From Candidatus Accumulibacter appositus (GTDB lineage: Bacteria > Pseudomonadota > Gammaproteobacteria > Burkholderiales > Rhodocyclaceae): DNA of 55,255 nt. The stretch lies in contig JEMX01000065.1 of NCBI GenBank assembly GCA_000585055.1, positions 1-55,255 on the forward strand. The letters are read 5' to 3'. Under the pieces are notes generated by a model. It did not search any database. It was given only the letters and a program-made list of their open reading frames with translations, and had not been told where the DNA came from. The position numbers and the translations under genes were made by a program. Of this stretch, positions 1-8,963 are shown one piece after another (positions within the stretch are counted from its first letter, which is position 1; each line of letters opens with the position of its first letter).

Positions 1-59
1 CGAAGGTACGCCGATGATAGTGCATACTTCATGTGTGAAAGTAGGTCACCGCCAGGCTC
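1..59 (+). rRNA. rrf: 5S ribosomal RNA, 3' part
   Basis: The first about 59 bases read as the 3' third of a bacterial 5S rRNA: the stretch GTGTGAAAGTAGGTCACCGC followed by CAGGC is the conserved 3' arm. The 5' part lies outside the window. A strong terminator follows at once, so this is the end of an rrn operon. The exact 3' end (57-60) is approximate. Confidence 0.85.
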
Positions 60-68
60 CCCATCCAC

Positions 69-100
69 AAAGCCCCCGACAAAAACGTCGGGGGCTTTGT
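69..100 (+). terminator. rho-independent terminator of the rrn operon
   Basis: A perfect 12-bp stem (69-80 pairing with 87-98, core GCCCCCGAC / GTCGGGGGC) with a six-base AAAAAC loop and a short T-containing tail. It lies about 10 bases after the 5S 3' end and separates rRNA transcription from the tail-like operon. Confidence 0.85.
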
Positions 101-249
101 CCGTTTACGGCTTCGCTAGCGGTGGCGGCAAGATGGATGTTGATGGCTCCAAGTCCATTGATACTGTGAATCTTTCCTGCATCAGCTCCGTATGATTAAT
201 GTTCCTGATGGGGATGGAAATACGCGGGAGACTGCTCCGGTGACGGCGC

Positions 250-278
250 TTGACCGCGTATGATGTTTCTGGGATATT
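250..278 (+). promoter_or_regulatory. candidate sigma-70 promoter for the tail-like operon
   Basis: The gap 101-401 holds no convincing gene. Within it TTGACC (250-255, five of six to consensus) and GATATT (273-278, four of six) are separated by 17 bp, giving a leader of about 115 bases before the sheath start. It is the best promoter match I see upstream of the operon. It is a motif match only; no operator was recognised nearby. Confidence 0.4.
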
Positions 279-401
279 CGCCGCGTACCGTCGGGTTCAT
301 CGCTCTGAGTTTCTGGTCGCTGTTTGGCTCAACCGTGTTCCGGAGTCGTGCGCATTGCTTTTTTGGAGCGCGCCGCGGCCTCGAATCGAAGGAGGTCCCC
401 C

Positions 402-2357
402 ATGTCAGAAATGATCGTCCCCGGAACTTACATCGACGTGCGGGCGGAGGGCTTGATTTCCGCTGCTGGCGTGGCCACCGGGGTTGTCGGAGTGATCGGT
501 ACCGCCCGCTCGGGGCCGATTGGCGTGCCGGTCACCCTTTCTGGCTTTTCGCAGGCGCGCGAGCTCTTCGGACTCCCCGATAGCTACGCCATTCCCGAAG
601 ACGGGTCGCACCCGCTGACCCTGGTACGTGCCTTGCAGCTCGTTTACGCCAATGGTGCCTCGACCGTAGTCGCGGTTCGCGTGGCCAGTCCCCGCAGCGC
701 CTCTGCGAGCTATGCGCTCAAGGATCGCAGCGGCAACACGGTCGCCCTGCTAGCGGCAGCGACTCCGGGAAGCTGGGGAAACGACATTCAGGTCGCTGTC
801 GGTTCGGCCAAGACGGCCGCGCAGATTGTCGCCGAAAAGCAGGCCACGTCGTTCTCGGCCTTGGCCTACCATCGTGTTCTGCCCAATCCGCAGAACCGCT
901 TGCAGGTGCTGCGCGGAGATACGCGCCGGGTGGACAGCTTCGACCTGGTCTATCGGTTTATCGTTAGCGACGAGGCGGTGGCCAAGAACGCCGGCGGCTT
1001 TCAGCTCGCCCATGCGAGGGTGGCGACGGTGCCCTCCATCAATGCGATTTTGATCCTCGATAGCAGTGGCGCTCCGCTCCGCGCTTACGGAGCCAACCCG
1101 CCGTCCGGTGTCACGGCTGGGACGATCATTTACGATCCGGCCGCTACACCGGCAGTAAACGAGGTGCGCCTCAACCCCCTCACAGGCGAGCTCAGTTTTG
1201 CTGCCACGCAGGCCCCGACTGCCGGCCAGGTGGTGCGTGCAAGCTATGCAGTGGATCATGACGATCCGCTCGCGGGCGAGGTGTTGATCACGGTTTGGAA
1301 CGGCGACCTCGACTTTCACAGCGGTGAAGCGCCGCGCGCGGCTGCCGGTGACCTGCTGACCGCCAACTATCTGGTTGAAGCTGCCGACTGTGTCGAACTG
1401 ACTCTCACCCATGGCCAGGTCAAGGAAAGCTACGTGGTTCCCGATGGCCACGTGCTGGCCAGGCTGGCCGCCGGCTCGAAGCTGGTGCGCGTCGTCGCCG
1501 ACGCCAGCCACGGCAAGGCCAAACCGCAGACCGACGTTGCCGGCTATTTCGGGACCGGCAGCAACATCGGCGGTGCCAACGGTGCCGATGCCGGCGAGGA
1601 CGAGTACGCCGCTGGCCTGGAGGCGATCTCCAATCGCGTCGTCAATCTCGTGGTCTTGGCCGGTCAGGATGCTCGCAGCATGGGTTCGGTGCTCGTTGGC
1701 CACCTCAAATCGACCGAGGAGACCGACCTCGAGCGGATCGGCATTATCGGTGCGCCGGGCACTCAGGTCTCGGATTTCCTCGGCCACAATCTTGCTGACG
1801 GTCGCGTGGTGATCGTCGCGCCGGGAATTCGTAATGCTGACGGATCGAGCTTGCCGCCGGCCTACACCGCGGCGGCGGTGGCCGGCCTGATGGCAGCCCA
1901 GTCGGTGCAGACCAGTCTGACCAACAAGGCCATCAACATCCCGGGCATCGCCGTCGAAGCCAATCGCGGCGAGCAGGCACAACTGATCCAGCGTAACGTC
2001 CTGAGTATCGTTTCCCGGCAGGGCCTGCGCGTACTCAAAGGCATTACCAGCGAGGGCGCCGGCCAGCCTTTTTCGGCGATCCCGACGCGGCGAATCGTCG
2101 ACTACGCCAAATACGGTGTGCGGTCGGCAGCCAATCCGTACATCGGACGGCTGAACAATTCGCGCGTGCGGGCAGCGCTCAAGGCCACTCTCGATGCCTT
2201 CCTCACGGGCATGGTGCTGGATGAGGCGCTGACCGCCTACATGCTTGAAGTGAGTGCGACGCGGGCCCAGGAGATCGCCGGTCAGGTCAATGTGGTGATG
2301 ACCATCCAGCCGACTTTCAGTATCGACTTCATCCGCGTCGTCATGACGCTGCAGTGA
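402..2357 (+). CDS. contractile tail sheath protein
   Basis: 651 residues from ATG 402, preceded by GGAGG at 391-395; the longer upstream in-frame extension lacks a ribosome binding site and looks non-coding. The N-terminus (VPGTYIDVRAEG, then a run rich in G, V and I ending in GPIGVPVTLSG) and the C-terminus (TAYMLEVSATRAQEIAGQ, then TIQPTFSIDFIRV) are the typical ends of phage and tailocin sheath proteins. The two ends form the conserved core that handshakes between rings. The middle, about residues 120-420, is a variable, surface-exposed insertion and makes this protein longer than Mu-type sheaths. First gene of the operon; its contraction drives the tube. Confidence 0.93.
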   Translation: MSEMIVPGTYIDVRAEGLISAAGVATGVVGVIGTARSGPIGVPVTLSGFSQARELFGLPDSYAIPEDGSHPLTLVRALQLVYANGASTVVAVRVASPRSASASYALKDRSGNTVALLAAATPGSWGNDIQVAVGSAKTAAQIVAEKQATSFSALAYHRVLPNPQNRLQVLRGDTRRVDSFDLVYRFIVSDEAVAKNAGGFQLAHARVATVPSINAILILDSSGAPLRAYGANPPSGVTAGTIIYDPAATPAVNEVRLNPLTGELSFAATQAPTAGQVVRASYAVDHDDPLAGEVLITVWNGDLDFHSGEAPRAAAGDLLTANYLVEAADCVELTLTHGQVKESYVVPDGHVLARLAAGSKLVRVVADASHGKAKPQTDVAGYFGTGSNIGGANGADAGEDEYAAGLEAISNRVVNLVVLAGQDARSMGSVLVGHLKSTEETDLERIGIIGAPGTQVSDFLGHNLADGRVVIVAPGIRNADGSSLPPAYTAAAVAGLMAAQSVQTSLTNKAINIPGIAVEANRGEQAQLIQRNVLSIVSRQGLRVLKGITSEGAGQPFSAIPTRRIVDYAKYGVRSAANPYIGRLNNSRVRAALKATLDAFLTGMVLDEALTAYMLEVSATRAQEIAGQVNVVMTIQPTFSIDFIRVVMTLQ

Positions 2358-2373
2358 GACTGGAGATACCACC

Positions 2374-2874
2374 ATGCCCAACGATGTCTTGCGCGCCACT
2401 GATGCGGTTCTCGTCCTCGGCGTCGAGGATACTTCCACTCCCGAAGGGGAGGCGGCTGACGCCGTGGTATCGCAGTACGACCTCTCCAATGTCGTCGGTC
2501 GACTGACCAATGTAGCGATCAGCATTTCCAGCGATGTCCGTCCCTTCTACGAGATCGGCCGTCGCTATCCTACTCACTTGCGTCCGGGCATCGTGAAGGT
2601 CTGGGGGTCAGCGGAGCGGGCGCACGTCAACGGCGCGCTGCTGCGCCTGCTGCTCGGCGACGGCGCGGTCAGTCCGCCATCGGGGCCAAGCTTCGCGCAG
2701 CCTTCGTTCAATCTGATTTCAACCCTCCGCGATCCGGCGCGTCCGGAACAGATGACGCAGGTAACGGTTTTCGGTGTCAAGTTCGACAGCTGGACCTACA
2801 CCATCCCGAGTGATGCCTTCGTGATGGAAGCGATCAGCTTCCAGGCGATGCGCGTCGCCTACGAGGAAGCCTGA
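2374..2874 (+). CDS. tail tube protein
   Basis: 166 residues, 16 bp downstream of the sheath gene with GGAG just ahead of ATG 2374. Size and position directly after the sheath are those of the inner tube protein that stacks as hexameric rings inside the sheath. Conserved-looking elements are the SISSDVRPFYEIG segment and the C-terminal beta-rich half (QVTVFGVKFDSWTYTIPSD, then an aromatic turn). No signal peptide or membrane segment. The family call rests on size, beta-rich composition and synteny more than on a diagnostic motif. Confidence 0.85.
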   Translation: MPNDVLRATDAVLVLGVEDTSTPEGEAADAVVSQYDLSNVVGRLTNVAISISSDVRPFYEIGRRYPTHLRPGIVKVWGSAERAHVNGALLRLLLGDGAVSPPSGPSFAQPSFNLISTLRDPARPEQMTQVTVFGVKFDSWTYTIPSDAFVMEAISFQAMRVAYEEA

Positions 2875-2895
2875 TCCGCGTCGCGTCGCTAATGT

Positions 2896-3105
2896 GCAAG
2901 TCGCGTATGCGACTCACGAAGCTTCCTCTCCCCTGCGGGAGCAGGGTTGGGGTGAGGGGAATATTGGGCGCATGCGCCCAGCCCGGCGAACGATTCCTGC
3001 ATGCAAGCCGGAATGCGCACTGCAAGTGAGAGGGAGGGGCGGTATGACTCACATCATCCGGGGGGTCTCGACTGTCATGACCGTTAGCCCCGACCAAGCG
3101 GGAGT
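2896..3105 (+). repeat. dispersed intergenic repeat, copy 1
   Basis: This non-coding spacer between the tube and chaperone-like genes starts with an inverted-repeat-rich stretch (GCGGGAGCAGGGTTGGGG) and ends with CATCATCCGGGG then CTCGACTGTCATGACCGTTAG. The same two blocks occur inverted at 26285-26432, and the first block again at 49231-49280. Copy 1 carries about 90 extra bases between the two blocks, including its own hairpins. It interrupts an otherwise gene-packed operon. Confidence 0.7.
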
Positions 3106-3114
3106 GCCAGATCG

Positions 3115-3681
3115 ATGCAGGCAGTCAGTAGGCCGGCGGTGAACGGAGCCTCGAGCGACGCGGCAGCCGATGATGAGCGCTTCCTGACGGCGCAGGAGCT
3201 GCTCGCCGGGAGTCTGCTCAGCTACGACATCGAGGTGCCGGCAAAGGTGCTTCGGCCTGCCGGCGAGGCCGCCGAGGTGGCGGGACAAGTGCGCGTGCGG
3301 CCGCTGAAGGTTGCCACGCTGGCCTTGATTGCACGCGCTGCGCGCGAAGACTCCTCGCTCGTGCCCTTGCTGATGATCAAGGAGTCGCTGCTCGAACCGC
3401 CGCTGAGCCTGGAGCAAATTCGCCAGATGCACGCCGGTCTGGTCGACTTTCTGGTCGCCGCGATCAATCGCGTCTCGGGCCTTGAATCAGGTCAATCTGC
3501 CCAGAACTCGGCTCGTAGTGCAGCCGCTTCGGTGATCGGCGAGGCGCACTTGCGACTTGCCTGGCACTTCGGATGGACGCCGGCACAGGTTGCCGAACTG
3601 ACTCCCGGACAGGTGGCCATCTATCTCGCCGGCATCGATCGCCTGCAAGCCGAGCAGTTGCCGCGGCAGTCGCGACAATGA
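3115..3681 (+). CDS. tail assembly chaperone-like protein
   Basis: 188 residues. An acidic N-terminus (DERFLTAQELLAGSLLSYDIEVP) leads to a mainly helical domain. A basic region (QVRVRPLKVATLALIARAAR) and the motif SLEQIRQMHAGLVDFLVAAIN resemble the small helical proteins encoded between tube and tape measure in Mu-like tails, where they chaperone the tape measure. The last residues (LRLAWHFGWTPAQVAELTPG) match a pattern often seen in such proteins. It overlaps the next gene by ATGA. Function is inferred from position; I could not place it in a named family with certainty. Confidence 0.55.
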   Translation: MQAVSRPAVNGASSDAAADDERFLTAQELLAGSLLSYDIEVPAKVLRPAGEAAEVAGQVRVRPLKVATLALIARAAREDSSLVPLLMIKESLLEPPLSLEQIRQMHAGLVDFLVAAINRVSGLESGQSAQNSARSAAASVIGEAHLRLAWHFGWTPAQVAELTPGQVAIYLAGIDRLQAEQLPRQSRQ

Positions 3682-4958
3682 ACGCGTCATGGGAATCGCC
3701 CGCTGGCGGTGTGCTGCGCCTGGCCGAGCGGCTTTTTGCGGCGCCTGACCTCGGATCGGCAGCACTCTTCGATGTCTTGCGGCGCGCCGACGCCATGGCG
3801 GCAATGGAACGTCTGTTTGGCGAGAGTCTGGCGACTGGCGAGAGGTCCGAGCGCGCGCCGGACGTGGCGACTCCTCGCCTGCCAGAAGCAGCAGGGCCGG
3901 GGTGGCGGCTAGCGGCGACGGCCTCTGACAGGGTCTGGCTGAGCCCTGCCGCAGAGCTTCACCGGGAGCCGCGCGCAGAAGTGCCCGCGAACGCCGGCCA
4001 TGGGCAGCTGCCGCCAATCGTCGAGCCACTGTTCGGGCAAGCGCCTGGCGCGCCCTTCCCAGCAGCGAAGCCGGCCCGGAAAACACCCGATGCACTCGCC
4101 TCTGTAGCCGCGACTAGCGGCCGCACCGTTCTGCTGCCGAGTGCTGGCGAGCGGGCCAGGGAGCGGCAGAGCAATTTTTCCGGCGGCGCGGGCACAGCCA
4201 CACGATCGGTCGCCGATGCCGTCGTTGCGGCAATACGGCAGCCGCTGCCGGTGATGCCCAAAGCTGGTCTTGTCGATCAGGCAGGCGCCGCTAGCAAGGC
4301 CCTGGCAGGCGAGAGCGCCTCGACAGCATCCTTCGCGGTGCGTTCGCCGGCCCGCGTGCAGCCCAAGAACGAGAGCCCGGCGTTAGTCGCTGCCCACCTT
4401 CCAGAAAGTGACGACCGCGCATCGCCGCGTCGCGACGAGCTGCCCAGTGCCCGCCGCGCCGCGAATCTTCGACCGAACAGCGCGGGCCTGCCACCCGCAG
4501 CGGCGATCGTCGGCGATGGCGGGGGCGGTACGCGCCTGGTGAGCGGCCTTGCCGATCTCAACGGCTTGTTTGCCTCCGTGCTCGCCGACAAGCCCCCCGT
4601 CGTGGTCCGCGAGCGGCAGTCGGCGACAGCCGCTGTCGCTTCGCCTGGGGCTGCGACCGACCGCGAGCGCGAGCCTGCTCTGGCACGATCGCCTTTTTCG
4701 CGGCCGACTCTGCTTTTAGAGGCGCCGCATCCCGCTATCGACACCGGCGGCCCGGAAGCCCGGGCGGCGAGCGCCGATTTCCCGGGCCCGACGGCATCGC
4801 TGGCGAGCCCCGCCTGGCCGGCGCTGACCACACTTGCACCGGCGATCGTCGACCCGGCCAGCGACGACATCCTCCTCGATCGCCTTCTCGAACGCTGGCA
4901 AGAGCGCCTTCGCGAGCAGGCGATTCGGCATCTCGGTTTCACCGGCGGTTTGAACTGA
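3678..4958 (+). CDS. Ala/Arg/Pro-rich protein of unknown function in the tail operon
   Basis: 426 residues from ATG 3678, overlapping the previous stop (ATGA). The first about 60 residues (LRLAERLFAAPDLGSAALFD) and the last about 30 (DDILLDRLLERWQERLREQA, ending HLGFTGGLN) look structured and helical. The long middle is low-complexity, rich in Ala, Arg, Pro and Ser, and probably disordered. No membrane segment. I do not recognise the family. A small folded N-terminus and an amphipathic C-terminal helix joined by a disordered linker would suit a scaffold or chaperone of the hub or tape measure, but that is a guess. It lies in the -1 frame relative to the upstream gene, with no slippery heptamer in the overlap. 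Confidence 0.7.
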   Translation: MNASWESPAGGVLRLAERLFAAPDLGSAALFDVLRRADAMAAMERLFGESLATGERSERAPDVATPRLPEAAGPGWRLAATASDRVWLSPAAELHREPRAEVPANAGHGQLPPIVEPLFGQAPGAPFPAAKPARKTPDALASVAATSGRTVLLPSAGERARERQSNFSGGAGTATRSVADAVVAAIRQPLPVMPKAGLVDQAGAASKALAGESASTASFAVRSPARVQPKNESPALVAAHLPESDDRASPRRDELPSARRAANLRPNSAGLPPAAAIVGDGGGGTRLVSGLADLNGLFASVLADKPPVVVRERQSATAAVASPGAATDREREPALARSPFSRPTLLLEAPHPAIDTGGPEARAASADFPGPTASLASPAWPALTTLAPAIVDPASDDILLDRLLERWQERLREQAIRHLGFTGGLN

Positions 4959-4959
4959 G

Positions 4960-5556
4960 ATGGCGCTGGAAATCGCCGGCGTGCAGATGGACCAGCTGCT
5001 GAGCATCGAGGCCAGTGAAGGCGCGCGCTTCGTTCGCCACGCCGTGCCCGGGTTGAATGGCAGCCTGGCGCAGGATCTCGGGCGCCCCAGCGTGCGTATC
5101 CGGGTGCAGGGGATTTTCTATGGCCGCGATGCTGCCGACCGCCTGCAAAGCCTGCGCGGCCACCTGCTGGCCCGCGAACCCGTCGACTTCCTCTGCGAAC
5201 TGACTGGCGAAGGCTACTTCTCGCAGGTCCTGCTCGACCAGCTCGAAGTCGCGCAGCGCGCCGGCCGCCCCGACGAGTTCGACTACCAGTGCCTGGTCAG
5301 CGAATACGTGCCGCCGCCGCCCCCGCCGGCGAGCGGCCTCTTTGACGGCATCGACGGCAGCCTTCTCGACGAAGCGGCGTCGCTGATGGACGACGTCCAG
5401 AATGGGCTGGCGCTGGTCGAGCAACTCGGCGGTCTGCTTGCCGGCGCAGCCGACTTCGCCAATCCGACGACCCGTTTGCCGGCGATGCTGAGCAGCTTCA
5501 GCGACCTTGCCGGCGGTTCGGCTTCGACGCTCGGCGGCATCGGAGACCTGCTGTGA
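4960..5556 (+). CDS. DNA-circularisation-N-domain-like tail hub protein
   Basis: 198 residues, starting one base after the previous stop. Residues 1-115 resemble the DNA_circ_N / Mu gp43-type fold found in tail hub proteins: a beta-rich domain with the segments RIRVQGIFYG, ADRLQSLRGHLLAREPVDFL and FDYQCLVSEY. In contractile tails this fold bridges tape measure, tube and baseplate hub. A proline run (PPPPPP) separates it from a helical C-terminus. Its stop overlaps the GTG start of the next gene. The domain call is from remembered family pattern, so moderate confidence. Confidence 0.6.
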   Translation: MALEIAGVQMDQLLSIEASEGARFVRHAVPGLNGSLAQDLGRPSVRIRVQGIFYGRDAADRLQSLRGHLLAREPVDFLCELTGEGYFSQVLLDQLEVAQRAGRPDEFDYQCLVSEYVPPPPPPASGLFDGIDGSLLDEAASLMDDVQNGLALVEQLGGLLAGAADFANPTTRLPAMLSSFSDLAGGSASTLGGIGDLL

Positions 5557-8500
5557 GCGGCGCCACCGCCAGCCTGCCGAACCTGCAGCGTGTCAGCGAC
5601 GCCAGCGGCAACGCGCAGTCGGGCCTCAGCGCTTTCCTGGATGTCGCCGGAGCCTTGGCCAGCGGCGCGGACGACTCGCCGCTGCACGCCGTCAGCGAGG
5701 TCTTGCACAGACTCGATCAGGCACTGGACATCGACCTCGGCGGCCTCGCCCAGGGGCTGCCCCTGGCCTTGAGTCGCATCGACGAAGCCTTGCCGGCCGA
5801 CGCCTTGCGCTTCGTCGAAGAGATCAGCGAGCGTTACCAGGAAGTCAGCGATTTTCTCGCCAACAGCGAGCTGGTGCGCCAGATCGGACCCGCTGTCAGT
5901 CTCGAGCAGACGGCGTTGGCGCTGATCGACGACCTCCTGGCGCTGTTTCGCAGCCGTCTCGAAGATCTCGGGCCGGCACTGATCGACGCCGAGACCCTGG
6001 CGAGGGTGAGCAGCGCGCTGGCGACGATCGACACCCTGAGCTCGGCAGCCAGCGTCCAGCCTGACGAGCTGCTCGACTTTCTGGCCGACAACCTGCTCGG
6101 TGTCGGTGCCGATCTGCTGGCGCCGGCGCGCAGCGAACTCGCTTCTGCGCTGGTGATTCTCGATCCTTTCTCTGAGGCCGCCATCGAAGCGCGCCTTGCC
6201 GCCGCGCGCGCGGACGTGGCCGGCGCCATGCAGTTGCTGGGCCAGCAACTGCGCAGCTTCGACCCCGACGATCTGGCCGCCTACGCCGCGCTTGAAGCGC
6301 AGCTGGCAGCGCTCGGGAGCGCTCTCGATAACGCTTTCACGGCGCTCGAAGCGCTCTACGCGACGCTCACTGTCGCCGTGGAACGACCGGAATGGGACGG
6401 GCTGTTTGCCGCCTACGCCGACGTCCTCGCTACCATCGACCTCGCAGAAGTGCCGACCGTCGATGATGCGGTGGACGCCATGGCCGCGGTGCTCGACTCG
6501 CTGCTCTCGCGCCTGGGCATGAGCCTCTCGCCCGAGGATCTGGCAGCACAGGTCGGGCGCATGTCGGCATCGATTCACGATCTCTTCGGCGACTCTCCTC
6601 TGGCGCAGGTGCGCCAGATCCTGATCGACTTCGTCGGACAGATCCACGCCCAACTCGACGCGCTGCCGGTCGAGGAAGTTCAGACGGCGGTGCACGGCAT
6701 GCTGAGCACGGTGCACCAGCAGATCGATGCACTGGGCATCACGCAGGTGCGCAGCGGCATCGAGCAGGGTTTTCAGCAGGCCAACGACTTAGTCGACGAA
6801 CACATCGGCGAGCAGCTGCTGGCCGGCGTCGAAAGCCAGCTCGCAGCGGCGCTCACGCAGTTCGAGAACATTCCGATCGCCGAACTGGGAGAGCAACTGG
6901 CCAAGGCTGTCGAAGATGCCGGCGAGGTCATCGGCGAACTGCAGGCCCAGATCTCCTCTGGACTGGCCGAGGTGCAGACCCTGCTGGCGTCGCTCGACGG
7001 CATTGATTTCCGTCCGGTCGCCGACGAAGTGGTCGACGAGATTGCCGCGCTGAAGGCGAAACTGGCGGCGATCCGACCCAACGCGCTGTCGGACGCGGAA
7101 CGTATCGCCATTCAGGCCGGCCTGTCGATCCTGCGCGCCATCGACCTGCAGACAATGATCGAGGACGAGCTCAAGCAGCAGTTTGCCGCGCTCGACGCCG
7201 AGCTCGCACAAGTCGTGCAGGCCGTCCTCGACGCGTGGATCGAGTTTCGCGGTCGTATCGGCGGTCTCGACGGCGCTTCACTGGCGGCGCCGGTGACCGG
7301 CATGCTCGATCAGGTCGGCGATGTCGTTCTTGGCATCAACGGCGCGCTGGTGGTCTCGCCGCTCGGCAAACTGGTCGACGATCTTCTCGACAAGACGCAA
7401 GCGCTTTCGCCCGGCGCCCTCCTCGACCCCTGGCAGGAGCCTTACCAGCGCTTGCTGGCGACCATCGGGCGGGCCAACCCGACCGTTTGGGTGCAGCCGC
7501 TGCGCGTCGTGCATGCCGAGATCGACCGCCTGATCGACCTGGTCGACGTCACCCCCCTGCTCGGCACGCTCGAGCAGAAGCAGAAAGACCTCTTCGCAGA
7601 GGCCCGGCAGGCCATATCAGACGCGCTCGACGCAGTGCAATTGCCGGCGCCGCTGGACGCTTTCTACGCGCAGATGAAGGCCCTGGTGCTGACCCTGACC
7701 GACGCCATTTTCGCCGACCCCGACACAAGCCTGCGCGAAATCAATCTCTCGCTGTCCACCTCGCTGCGGCCAAGCACGCTCTTCGAGCCGCTCGACCAGG
7801 CTTTCGATCGCCTCCTGGCGATGCTGGACACGCTGCCTGAAGACGAGGTCCTGCAAGCGCTGGAAGCGATTCGCCAGGGACTCGGGGCGGCGCTGCCGGC
7901 GATGAACCCGGCGCATATCGTCGCTCGCATGCGCCAGGGCCAAGGGCGAATCGCGGCGCTGGCGCCGAGTCATCTGGCTGGTGTCGTCGCCCTGCCGGCT
8001 TTGCGCGTCGGTCTGGCGGGGCAGCTCGCGCTGTCTACCGCCCACGGCGCGGCCAAGATTTCGCTGCTCGCCCGCTTCGATAGTGTCCTCGGCCCGCTCG
8101 ACTTGTCGGCGGAGGACAGCCGTCTGCAGCGCTTGAGCGCCGCGCACGCGACCCTGCTCAGCGCGCTGCGGCGGCGCATCAACACGCTTGACGCCGCGGC
8201 TGCACAAGTCGAGTTTCAGCGTCTGGAAACTGGCCTCGGCCGACTCCTGCCCGCGTTTCTGCGACAGCCTGAGCCGCTGAGCATGGCGGATGTTCGCGGC
8301 GGCCTGGCGACCTTGCGGCCGTCGAGCAAGGCGCGTCGCATCGACCTCGCCGTTGAGCGCTTCCTGGCCCGGCTGACGCCGCTGCAGGGCGCTCTCGACG
8401 GCGCTGTCGACGGGTTCTTTCAGGAAATTCGCCAGGCGGCACTGACGCTGCATCCGGGGGAGCTCAAGGACGCGGTGGCGACGGTCTACGCCAGCCTGCA

Positions 8501-8963
8501 TGAAAAACTGGCGCTGCTCGACCCCGACGCCTTGGCGGCCTCGCTGCGCAACGAGGTCTGGGAGCCCTTGCTGGACCCCTTGCGGGCCATTGATCCAGCG
8601 GCGCTAAAAGTCGAGCTCGACGTCTTGTTCCAGGACTTGGTGGGCAAGATCGGCGGCTCGATAAGGGCGCTGCTCGAGCAACTCAGAGTGGCCATCGACG
8701 CCTTCCTGGTGCAGGTCCGGGAGGCGCTGAGCACGGTCTTGGCAACGCTGAAAGCGCAGATCGAAGCGATCCTGGCCAGTGTTGGCGAGTTGCTCGCGCA
8801 GATCGACCAGCTACTGGTCGACGATCTCTTCGAGCGCCTGCTGACTCTGCTCGCTAATCTGCAGATCAGTTTCGACCGCGAACTCGATCGCGTCCGCAAG
8901 GAGTTCGACGCGATGCTGGCGGCGATTCCCCTGCAGGCTGCCGCGGAGGTCAGCATCGCATGA
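5553..8963 (+). CDS. very long helical protein, probable tape measure
   Basis: 1136 residues from GTG 5553, overlapping the upstream stop (GTGA). Almost the whole protein is amphipathic helix with regularly spaced Leu, Ile and Ala, recurring short units such as LLDxL and IDxLLxxL, few Gly or Pro breaks, and no cysteine-rich or enzymatic motif. No signal peptide or clear transmembrane segment. The longest structural-looking ORF between tube and hub genes is the expected place for a tape measure, which sets tail length. With the usual rule of about 1.5 angstrom per residue it would span roughly 170 nm. The alternative, a filamentous cargo or tube-filling protein, cannot be excluded. It overlaps the RHS gene by four bases. 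Confidence 0.6.
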   Translation: MSGATASLPNLQRVSDASGNAQSGLSAFLDVAGALASGADDSPLHAVSEVLHRLDQALDIDLGGLAQGLPLALSRIDEALPADALRFVEEISERYQEVSDFLANSELVRQIGPAVSLEQTALALIDDLLALFRSRLEDLGPALIDAETLARVSSALATIDTLSSAASVQPDELLDFLADNLLGVGADLLAPARSELASALVILDPFSEAAIEARLAAARADVAGAMQLLGQQLRSFDPDDLAAYAALEAQLAALGSALDNAFTALEALYATLTVAVERPEWDGLFAAYADVLATIDLAEVPTVDDAVDAMAAVLDSLLSRLGMSLSPEDLAAQVGRMSASIHDLFGDSPLAQVRQILIDFVGQIHAQLDALPVEEVQTAVHGMLSTVHQQIDALGITQVRSGIEQGFQQANDLVDEHIGEQLLAGVESQLAAALTQFENIPIAELGEQLAKAVEDAGEVIGELQAQISSGLAEVQTLLASLDGIDFRPVADEVVDEIAALKAKLAAIRPNALSDAERIAIQAGLSILRAIDLQTMIEDELKQQFAALDAELAQVVQAVLDAWIEFRGRIGGLDGASLAAPVTGMLDQVGDVVLGINGALVVSPLGKLVDDLLDKTQALSPGALLDPWQEPYQRLLATIGRANPTVWVQPLRVVHAEIDRLIDLVDVTPLLGTLEQKQKDLFAEARQAISDALDAVQLPAPLDAFYAQMKALVLTLTDAIFADPDTSLREINLSLSTSLRPSTLFEPLDQAFDRLLAMLDTLPEDEVLQALEAIRQGLGAALPAMNPAHIVARMRQGQGRIAALAPSHLAGVVALPALRVGLAGQLALSTAHGAAKISLLARFDSVLGPLDLSAEDSRLQRLSAAHATLLSALRRRINTLDAAAAQVEFQRLETGLGRLLPAFLRQPEPLSMADVRGGLATLRPSSKARRIDLAVERFLARLTPLQGALDGAVDGFFQEIRQAALTLHPGELKDAVATVYASLHEKLALLDPDALAASLRNEVWEPLLDPLRAIDPAALKVELDVLFQDLVGKIGGSIRALLEQLRVAIDAFLVQVREALSTVLATLKAQIEAILASVGELLAQIDQLLVDDLFERLLTLLANLQISFDRELDRVRKEFDAMLAAIPLQAAAEVSIA

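Noticed and set aside
3573..3681. Possible -1 frameshift joining the chaperone-like and Ala-rich proteins, as in phage G/GT
   Set aside because: The downstream gene is in the -1 frame and both frames are open here, but I found no slippery heptamer, and the ATGA overlap gives a normal start.
5283..6716. 477-codon minus-strand ORF opposite the helical tail protein
   Set aside because: Arg/Gln/Gly-rich shadow with no start signal, inside a same-direction overlapping operon.
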